IMG/VR virus record: IMGVR_UViG_3300033182_000785
Location: 1-31,003 of that record
Source of the DNA: a virus
DNA: 31,003 nucleotides
Direction: 5' to 3' (one strand)
Under the pieces are notes generated by a model. That model was not told the DNA's origin, ran no database searches, and saw only the letters and a program-made list of their open reading frames with translations. Of the stretch, positions 25,509-31,003 are shown in pieces (position 1 is the stretch's first letter; every line of letters starts with the position of its first letter). Position numbers and translations under genes: made by a program.

Positions 25509-26416
25509 TGCCTGTCATTAAAGCTAGAGTTGGGTCACAAAACGCTGTTCGTGTATTATCAAATGCCTCAGCAGCACCAACAAAACTCCTCAGTTTAGTA
25601 GACGTTGATTCGACGCTAAAAGAGCAGGATGGAATATTCCTTGTATGGGATGCTCCTACTTCTCAATTTATAATGACAAGTGTTATCGATCATTCGGTAA
25701 CTATAACTGATACATTATCTGTTGCGGGAATAACAACTTTTGGAACTGGAACAGTAGTAATTGATGGTGATAATGATCTTGTTAATGTAGGAACTGCGGT
25801 CACTATCAGTTCTGCCGATGGAATATTTACACCTGCATTACAGGTTAATGGACCATTTACAGCACAAAGTCTTAACATATCTGGTATATCAACATTAGCA
25901 TCTAATGGTGGAATTACTACCACCGGAGGGAATTTATTTGTAGGTCAAAATTTAGAAGTTGCTGGAACATCCAACTTTATTGGAACAGCGACTTTTAGAG
26001 GTGGTACTATAAATCTTGGTGATGCTGATAGTGATGATATTAATGTTAGTGGAGAGTTTATATCAAGTTTAGTGCCTAATGATGATGCATCATATGATTT
26101 AGGTTCTGACGCTAAAAGATGGAGAAATCTTTTTACATCTGGAATAACTACAACAAACAACTTATACGTTGTTGGCATATCTACATTTACAGATTCATTA
26201 AATATAACAGGATTTGTAACTGTAACTCAGGGATTATATTATGATGCCGATGATTATGATGGACCCAATGGAATAGCATATTTTGATAATACTGGTAAAT
26301 TAATAAGTGCCAACAGTTCCAGCACAGAAACGTTAACAACAACAAATTTAATACTTACCACAAATGCATCTGGACTGCCTAGGTGGTCTTCGGTCATAGA
26401 TGGAGGAGAATTCTAA
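25508..26416 (+). CDS. Fibre-like structural protein, 302 aa, in the wac/fibritin position
   Basis: N terminus PVIKARVGSQNAVRVLSNAS is a compact head. Residues 65-190 are beta-repeat shaft-like with recurring VAGITTF, ISGISTLAS and VGISTFTDSLNITG. Residues 196-209 read YDLGSDAKRWRNLF, a motif common to phage and bacterial fibre proteins (LxP-x4-YDLGS-x3-RW). The C terminus ends in RWSSVIDGGEF. It lies directly before gp13, where T4 encodes fibritin (wac), but there is no long coiled coil and no foldon-like end, so homology to wac is not claimed. It overlaps both neighbours by one base (TAATG). Probably a short tail or collar fibre. Confidence 0.78.
   Translation: MPVIKARVGSQNAVRVLSNASAAPTKLLSLVDVDSTLKEQDGIFLVWDAPTSQFIMTSVIDHSVTITDTLSVAGITTFGTGTVVIDGDNDLVNVGTAVTISSADGIFTPALQVNGPFTAQSLNISGISTLASNGGITTTGGNLFVGQNLEVAGTSNFIGTATFRGGTINLGDADSDDINVSGEFISSLVPNDDASYDLGSDAKRWRNLFTSGITTTNNLYVVGISTFTDSLNITGFVTVTQGLYYDADDYDGPNGIAYFDNTGKLISANSSSTETLTTTNLILTTNASGLPRWSSVIDGGEF
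26402..26410 (+). promoter_or_regulatory. Strong ribosome binding site that fixes the gp13 start
   Basis: GGAGGAGAA lies inside the last codons of the fibre-like gene and 5-9 bases before the ATG at 26416. An in-frame ATG at 26383 would add 11 residues (MVFGHRWRRIL) but lacks such a site, and the gp13 family begins with the MAKPSTRQ-type sequence. Confidence 0.75.
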
Positions 26417-27255
26417 TGGCTAAACCATCCACAAGACAAGGACTTATTGACTATTGTCTCAGAAGACTAGGTGCTCCTGTATTAGAAATTAATGTCGATG
26501 ATGATCAAATAGATGATCTTGTCGATGATGCAATACAATATTTCAATGAAAGACACTATGATGGTGTCGAAAAAATGTATTTGAAATATAAAATAACAAG
26601 TGATGATGTTGCCAGAGGTAAGGCGGGAGGAACGAGTGGAGTAGGAATTGTAACTACCACCGGAACTTCAACTATTGTTGGAGCAGCAACAACATTTAGT
26701 TTCTACGAAAATTCAAACTATATTCAAGTTCCAGAATCTGTTATTGGTATCGAAAGAATATTTAAATTTGACACTAGTTCTATTTCTGGTGGAATGTTCA
26801 GTATTAAGTATCAACTGTTTTTAAATGACTTATATTATTTCAACTCAGTCGAACTCTTACAATATTCGATGGTTAAGTCTTACCTGGAAGATATAGATTT
26901 TCTTTTGACCACGGATAAGCAAGTAAGATTTAATAAGAGACAGGATAGATTATATTTGGACATAGATTGGGGATCTCAGGCAGCAAATGAATTTATAGTA
27001 ATTGAATGTTATAGAGCACTTGACCCAGCATCATTTAGTCAAATATATAATGATAGTTTTGTCAAGAAATATTTAACTGCTCTCATTAAGAGACAGTGGG
27101 GTCAAAATCTTATCAAGTTTAATGGTGTAAAACTACCAGGTGGAATAGAACTGAATGGTAGACAACTCTATGAAGATGCTGAAAGAGAACTTGAAGATAT
27201 CAAACAAAGAATGACCATGGAATATGAATTACCACCATTAGATTTTATTGGATAA
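26416..27255 (+). CDS. gp13: Neck protein, T4 gp13 family
   Basis: 279 aa from the chosen start (T4 gp13 has 309). The N terminus AKPSTRQGLIDYCLRRLGAP followed by EINVDDDQIDDLVDDAIQYF and NERHYDG is diagnostic of the family. The C-terminal helices (FVKKYLTALIKRQWGQNLIK, then LPGGIELNGRQLYEDAEREL) also fit. gp13 with gp14 completes the head neck after packaging and gives the docking site for the tail. The start at 26416 shares its first base with the preceding TAA and is preceded by a strong GGAGGAG. An inserted low-complexity loop (TTTGTSTIVGAATTF) sits near residue 75-90. It is two bases from gp14. Confidence 0.92.
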   Translation: MAKPSTRQGLIDYCLRRLGAPVLEINVDDDQIDDLVDDAIQYFNERHYDGVEKMYLKYKITSDDVARGKAGGTSGVGIVTTTGTSTIVGAATTFSFYENSNYIQVPESVIGIERIFKFDTSSISGGMFSIKYQLFLNDLYYFNSVELLQYSMVKSYLEDIDFLLTTDKQVRFNKRQDRLYLDIDWGSQAANEFIVIECYRALDPASFSQIYNDSFVKKYLTALIKRQWGQNLIKFNGVKLPGGIELNGRQLYEDAERELEDIKQRMTMEYELPPLDFIG

Positions 27256-27257
27256 TT

Positions 27258-28682
27258 ATGGCACTCAATCCTTTCTTCCTACAAGGTTCTGCTGGGGAGC
27301 AATTTCTAGTACAAGACCTTATTAATGAGCAACTAAAAATTTATGGCATTGATGTCTATTATCTTCCTAGAAAGTTTTTAAAAACAGATGATATATTGAG
27401 AGAAGTGGAGTCATCAAAATTTGATGACAATTTTATTATTGAAGCATATTTGGACAACTATGAGGGATATGCTCCTGGTTCAGATATAATGACGAAGTTT
27501 GGATTGAGATTAAAAAATGAAATCAATTTAATTATTTCTAGCGAGAGATTTGAAGAATCTATAGTTCCCTTTTTAAATGGAGAACTTCAAGCAATAACTG
27601 ATGGTACAAACACAGAGTATGATATTAATATCACAACAAGACCAAGAGAAGGAGATTTAATTTACTTCCCATTGGGAGAAAGATTGTTTGAAATTAAGAG
27701 GGTAGAAGCAGAAAAACCATTCTATCAATTAGGAAAAACATATGTCTATGAACTACAATGTGAATTATTTGAGTATGAAAATGAAGACATTGATACTTCT
27801 ATAGAAGAGATTGACAATACTGTTAAGGATGAAGGTTACATAACAACATTGGTTTTAGATCCTGTAAGTATTGGTGCTACTGCTACGGCATCAATAGGTA
27901 GCACTGGAATGGTGGGGCAGATTGTATTGTCAGATGATGGATATAGTTATACTAGTGCCCCAACCGTTACTATTTCTGCTCCTGGTGCTGGAACTACTGC
28001 TACTGCTGTCGCCATAACAACTTCTGTTGGAGGAACTAGATCCGTAAAAGAAATACGAATAACGAATGCAGGTTCTGGTTATACATCAACAAATCCACCA
28101 ACAGTGACTATATCTGGTGGTGGCGGAACTGGTGCTGCTGCGACTGCGGTTATAGTTGATAATGGCGTTCAAACATTATCAGTAGGTGGAGCAGGTAATG
28201 GATACTTCACAGCACCAACAGTTACTATAACTGGTCCTTCTGTCGGACAAACAGCAACCGCAGTGGCTACAATAAACTCCTCTGGAGGAGTTTCTGGTTT
28301 CCAAATAACAAATGCTGGTTATGGATACACAGTAAATCCAACTGTCACAATATCTGGTGTATCTACAACTGGAATAGGGACTTATGTTGTTAATGAAACT
28401 ATTACTGGTTCTCTTTCTGGAACAACAGCAGAAATTAAGAGTATTAAGTATAGAAGAGATTTGGATTCCGACAATCCACCAATAGAACTTTATGTTGGAT
28501 TAAATGATGGACAGTTCTCTGCTGGTGAAGTCATAACAGGAGCAGCATCTTCTGCAACCTATATACTTAAATCCTATGATAATGATAGTTATGAGGAGTC
28601 TTATGATATTAATGAAGAAATAGAAACAGAGGCGGACTCAATATTAGACTTCACAGAAAGTAATCCATTTGGAGAATATTAA
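27258..28682 (+). CDS. gp14: Neck protein, T4 gp14 family, with a large repeat insertion
   Basis: Residues 1-185 match the gp14 family: NPFFLQGSAGEQFLVQDLIN, YGIDVYYLPRK, DDILREV, FIIEAYLDNYEGYAPGSDIM, RPREGDLIYFPLGERLFEIK and the FYQLGKTYVYELQCELFEYE end. T4 gp14 has 256 aa; this has 474. Residues 205-366 carry four GxGYT repeats, and 370-440 two TSGTTA-type elements (ETITGSLSGTTAEIKSI; EVITGAASSATYILKS). The ancestral C terminus resumes at about 445-474 (SYDINEEIETEADSILDF). The gene ends in a TAATG overlap with gp15. The protein still should act with gp13 in joining head and tail, while the insertion would project from the neck as an added surface domain. Confidence 0.92.
   Translation: MALNPFFLQGSAGEQFLVQDLINEQLKIYGIDVYYLPRKFLKTDDILREVESSKFDDNFIIEAYLDNYEGYAPGSDIMTKFGLRLKNEINLIISSERFEESIVPFLNGELQAITDGTNTEYDINITTRPREGDLIYFPLGERLFEIKRVEAEKPFYQLGKTYVYELQCELFEYENEDIDTSIEEIDNTVKDEGYITTLVLDPVSIGATATASIGSTGMVGQIVLSDDGYSYTSAPTVTISAPGAGTTATAVAITTSVGGTRSVKEIRITNAGSGYTSTNPPTVTISGGGGTGAAATAVIVDNGVQTLSVGGAGNGYFTAPTVTITGPSVGQTATAVATINSSGGVSGFQITNAGYGYTVNPTVTISGVSTTGIGTYVVNETITGSLSGTTAEIKSIKYRRDLDSDNPPIELYVGLNDGQFSAGEVITGAASSATYILKSYDNDSYEESYDINEEIETEADSILDFTESNPFGEY
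27933..28355 (+). repeat. Four GxGYT-P-TVTIS repeats inserted in gp14
   Basis: Residues 226-240 (DDGYSYTSAPTVTIS), 270-286 (NAGSGYTSTNPPTVTIS), 311-325 (GAGNGYFTAPTVTIT) and 352-366 (NAGYGYTVNPTVTIS). Period is 41-44 residues. Each is followed by a Gly/Ala-rich segment of the type TATAVA. These are the best-preserved copies of the module in the window. Confidence 0.85.
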
Positions 28683-29482
28683 TGTTAGGAACTTATTTTT
28701 ATCACGAAATTATAAGAAAAACAATCGTTAGTTTCGGAACTCTCTTTAATAATATCTACATTAGACATGAAGATAAAAATAATAATGTAGTTGACGAAAC
28801 TAAGGTTGGACTATCTTATGGTCCTATGCAAAAGTTCTTAGCAAAACTGGAACAGCAAGCAGACCTAAAAAAACCAATTGCCATCACTCTCCCAAGAATG
28901 TCATTCGAAATGACATCTATACAATATGATCCTTCAAGAAAAGCGGGAGTAACACAGACATTCAAAGCTTCTGACACTTCTGGCAATATTAAAAAAGTCT
29001 ATATGCCAGTCCCATATAATATTGGATTTGAGTTAGCAATATACACAAAGTTAAGTGATGATGCTCTCCAAATCATTGAGCAGATATTGCCATTTTTTCA
29101 ACCATCATTCAATCTTACATTAGACTTAGTTGATTCTATCGGAGAAAAGAAGGATGTTCCTGTTGTTCTAGACAGTATTGATATGCAAGATGACTATGAA
29201 GGAGACTTCACAGTTAGAAGAGCTTTAATATATACCCTAAGATTTACTGCAAAGACTTATCTGTTTGGACCCATCGCAGAAACTACGGATGGTCTTATTC
29301 GTAAAGTTCAGGCAGACGTTTATGCTAGTTCAGATACTTCAACAGCAAAACGCGAAATGAGATATACAGTTACACCAGATCCTGTCAGTGCTGGTCCAGA
29401 TGATGATTTTGGTTTCAGCGAATCTTGGGAAACGTTTACCGATTCCAAATCATATAGTCCAACACAACAACAGGATATTTGA
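28682..29482 (+). CDS. gp15: Proximal tail sheath stabiliser/tail completion protein, T4 gp15 family
   Basis: 266 aa, as in T4 gp15 (272 aa). Diagnostic stretches: GTYFYHEIIRKTIVSFGTLF, IAITLPRMSFEMTSIQYDPS (residues about 66-85), PVPYNIGFELAIYTKLSDDA, QIIEQILPFFQPSFNLTLDL and the DDYEGDFTVRRALIYTLRFT block. gp15 forms the hexameric ring that ends the sheath and tube and docks to gp13/gp14. It starts with a one-base TAATG overlap to gp14, so the two neck genes are coupled. The C-terminal 40 residues are acidic and variable. No insertion or repeat is seen, unlike in gp14. Confidence 0.92.
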   Translation: MLGTYFYHEIIRKTIVSFGTLFNNIYIRHEDKNNNVVDETKVGLSYGPMQKFLAKLEQQADLKKPIAITLPRMSFEMTSIQYDPSRKAGVTQTFKASDTSGNIKKVYMPVPYNIGFELAIYTKLSDDALQIIEQILPFFQPSFNLTLDLVDSIGEKKDVPVVLDSIDMQDDYEGDFTVRRALIYTLRFTAKTYLFGPIAETTDGLIRKVQADVYASSDTSTAKREMRYTVTPDPVSAGPDDDFGFSESWETFTDSKSYSPTQQQDI

Positions 29483-29488
29483 TAAATT

Positions 29489-29914
29489 ATGTCTGATAAT
29501 TATGATTCTATCGACGAGGCACTTAATGTGGAAAGTAGCATTGTAAAACCTGAAAAGGTTTCTTCTGAATTAGATCGAGTAAAACCAAAAGGTCCTGATA
29601 TTGAAAAGGACTATGAGTATACCCGAGCCAATCTTTACTCCTTGATTGAAAAAGGTCAGGAGGCAATCAATGGAATCATGGAACTTGCCGGAGAGGGTGG
29701 AAGTCCCAGAGCATATGAAGTCGCTGGACAATTGATTAAGAGTGTTGCTGATACTACAGACAAACTCATTGACCTACAGAAAAAACTTAAAGATGTTGAG
29801 GATCAATCTGTAAAAACTACCAACAACAATGTTACAAATAATGCTGTATTTGTTGGATCAACCACCGAGTTACAAAAACTACTTAAACAAGGTTTTCTAA
29901 ATAATAAAGAGTAA
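29489..29914 (+). CDS. gp16: Terminase small subunit, T4 gp16 family
   Basis: 141 aa (T4 gp16 has 164). The N-terminal 45 residues are acidic and disordered. The core (KDYEYTRANLYSLIEKGQEA, NGIMELAGEGGSPRAYEVAG, QLIKSVADTTDKLIDLQKKL, residues about 40-105) is the conserved helical oligomerisation region of gp16. A variable Asn/Thr tail (VKTTNNNVTNNAVFVGSTTE) and a short C-terminal helix follow. gp16 forms rings that recognise or regulate the concatemeric DNA and stimulate the gp17 ATPase. The gene sits 6 bases after gp15. gp17 normally follows; here another reading frame does, at 29928. Confidence 0.88.
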   Translation: MSDNYDSIDEALNVESSIVKPEKVSSELDRVKPKGPDIEKDYEYTRANLYSLIEKGQEAINGIMELAGEGGSPRAYEVAGQLIKSVADTTDKLIDLQKKLKDVEDQSVKTTNNNVTNNAVFVGSTTELQKLLKQGFLNNKE

Positions 29915-29927
29915 TCTTCTTTAAAAA

Positions 29928-31003
29928 ATGATAAATGAGGAGGGACTCCGCGATTGGTTCGGAAAGTCCAAATCAAAAGATGGTAAGAAGGGTTGGGTCA
30001 ATGTTGTGACAGGTGGAACCTGTGCAAGTGACGAACCTGGTGAAGGAACTCCTAAATGCGTCTCCTCCGCAAAAAGAGCAAGTATGAGTAAGGCAGAGAG
30101 ACTTTCTGCTCAAAGAAGAAAGAAGAAAGCGGACCCAGGACAACAACAAAAGTCTGGTGCCGCAAAACCAACATATGTCTCTACAGACCCTAAGAAGAAA
30201 ATGAAAAAAGAAGAAGTAGAAGTAACAGAAGCAAAGGATAAACCAGGTAAGGGTAGTGGCAAGAAAGATGCTTGCTACAATAAAGTTAAGTCTCGTTACT
30301 CCGTTTGGCCCAGTGCATATGCATCAGGAGCACTTGTAAAGTGTCGTAAGGTCGGTGCTGCTAACTGGGGCAATAAGTCAGAGTCTTATGATTTCTCAAA
30401 CTGGAGAGATGACTTTAAGGCACTTGAAATCGAGACAGTAAATCTTATTGAACCCGATCCAATTCAAGGTGGACAACCCATTGATGAAAAGTGTTGGGTT
30501 GGATATACCCAAAAGGGAATGAAGAAGAAGGGTAAGAAAGTAGTTCCTAATTGCGTTCCAGTTGGCGAATCAAAAAATGTTCATGGGGAGATTGAGGTTC
30601 CTACTGGAGATATTAAAAAGATAGTTGCTAAAGCAGTAAAAAGAATTGATACTGATGTTGATGGTGATGTAGAACATAATGATAAGCACAAGGGAGGGTA
30701 TGGAGAATTTGTTCCAACTCCTGATGGTAAAAAGTTTACTGGAACACAGGCATATAAAGGACCCAGCAAGACAAAAGTAAGAAAAGAAGAGTTTTCAGAT
30801 TGGAGACAAGACCTTGGTGAAGATTGGCAGAAGGTCAATAAAGGTGATAAAACTGATGGTATGAGTCAGAAAGCAGTTAATGCCTATCGTCGTGAGAACC
30901 CAGGTTCCAAACTTAAGACTGCTGTAACTGGTGATCCAAAACCAGGTAGCAAGGATGCTAAGCGCAGAAAGTCCTTCTGCTCACGCTCTAAGGGGCAGCA
31001 AGA
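29928..31003 (+). CDS. Partial Lys/Cys-rich multi-domain phage protein with an EF-hand-like loop (runs off the window)
   Basis: Begins 13 bases after gp16 (MINEEGLRDWFGKSKSKDGK) and stays open to the last base: 358 complete codons, C terminus missing. Parts in order: residues 1-90, a Gly/Lys/Cys segment with KKGWVNVVTGGTCASDEPGE and AKRASMSKAERLSAQRRKKK; 105-150, DACYNKVKSRYSVWPSAYAS and VKCRKVGAANWG; 186-212, CWVGYTQKGMKKKGKK and VPNCVP; 241-252, a calcium-binding-type loop; 310-358, MSQKAVNAYRRENPGSKLKT and KDAKRRKSFCSRS. These resemble uncharacterised phage DUF5872/DUF6321-type domains from memory; labels unverified. The motif FS[ND]WR occurs twice (157-161 and 290-294). Lys/Arg-rich and more GC-rich than the giant genes. 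Function unknown; a nucleic-acid-associated or virion-packaged protein would fit its basic nature. Confidence 0.8.
   Translation, partial: MINEEGLRDWFGKSKSKDGKKGWVNVVTGGTCASDEPGEGTPKCVSSAKRASMSKAERLSAQRRKKKADPGQQQKSGAAKPTYVSTDPKKKMKKEEVEVTEAKDKPGKGSGKKDACYNKVKSRYSVWPSAYASGALVKCRKVGAANWGNKSESYDFSNWRDDFKALEIETVNLIEPDPIQGGQPIDEKCWVGYTQKGMKKKGKKVVPNCVPVGESKNVHGEIEVPTGDIKKIVAKAVKRIDTDVDGDVEHNDKHKGGYGEFVPTPDGKKFTGTQAYKGPSKTKVRKEEFSDWRQDLGEDWQKVNKGDKTDGMSQKAVNAYRRENPGSKLKTAVTGDPKPGSKDAKRRKSFCSRSKGQQ
30648..30683 (+). other. EF-hand/dockerin-like calcium loop in the partial C-terminal gene
   Basis: Residues 241-252 read DTDVDGDVEHND. Asp at positions 1, 3, 5, Gly at 6, a hydrophobic Val at 8, Glu at 9 and Asp at 12 fit the canonical 12-residue EF-hand loop. 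An amphipathic helix (DIKKIVAKAVKRI) precedes it, as expected of the E helix. No clear second helix follows (KHKGGYGEF), so a single-loop, excalibur- or dockerin-like site is more likely than a full EF-hand. Confidence 0.6.

Noticed and set aside
26383-26415. Upstream ATG that would lengthen gp13 by 11 residues
   Set aside because: It overlaps the fibre-like gene, has no ribosome site, and the family N terminus starts at 26416, which is preceded by GGAGGAG.
25508-26416. Naming the 302-aa protein fibritin (wac)
   Set aside because: Position fits, but the segmented coiled coil and foldon end of fibritin are absent.

Overview
The window is a block of late virion genes from a T4-like marine myovirus, most likely a cyanophage (Kyanoviridae-type, infecting Synechococcus or Prochlorococcus). 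The evidence is a T4-ordered set of recognisable baseplate, neck and packaging proteins (gp25, gp6, gp8, gp13, gp14, gp15, gp16). They are interspersed with small proteins and very large beta-repeat proteins of the kind I know from marine cyanophages. The DNA is AT-rich, all genes lie on the + strand, intergenic gaps are tiny, and T4-type late promoter boxes (TATAAATA) sit at gene junctions. A pelagiphage or related marine T4-like host cannot be excluded from sequence alone.

Layout. 1-2333: six small or accessory genes: an AbrB-like 64-aa protein, a GT-A-type glycosyltransferase, a 54-aa protein, a 45-aa basic protein, a 222-aa unknown and a 72-aa unknown. 2335-16259: a late promoter, then gp25, gp6 and a single 3,864-aa giant gene in the position T4 uses for gp7. 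16255-25114: a second late promoter, gp8, a 2,367-aa protein with an N-terminal DUF4815-like region in the position T4 uses for gp9/gp10, and a 65-aa coiled-coil protein. 25135-29914: a third late promoter, a 112-aa beta protein, a 302-aa fibre-like protein, then gp13, gp14, gp15 and gp16. 29928 to the window end: an open partial gene made of lysine/cysteine-rich phage domains with one canonical EF-hand-like loop. Terminase large subunit (gp17) is expected just downstream but is not in the window.

How it fits together. gp25, gp6 and gp8 build the baseplate wedge. The two giant proteins probably form the peripheral baseplate and its fibres, replacing T4 gp7 and gp9-gp12. gp13, gp14 and gp15 close the neck and cap the tail. 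gp16 starts DNA packaging. The most striking feature is that the same short beta-repeat families (GGxGY, GxxITGxTSG, H-x-aromatic-x2-G-x2-V-x-Y and IGDEIxxY) recur inside otherwise unrelated proteins: the giant protein, gp8, the DUF4815 protein and even the neck protein gp14. This suggests a shared pool of surface modules shuffled among virion proteins. No tRNA, CRISPR array, insertion sequence or integrase was seen.
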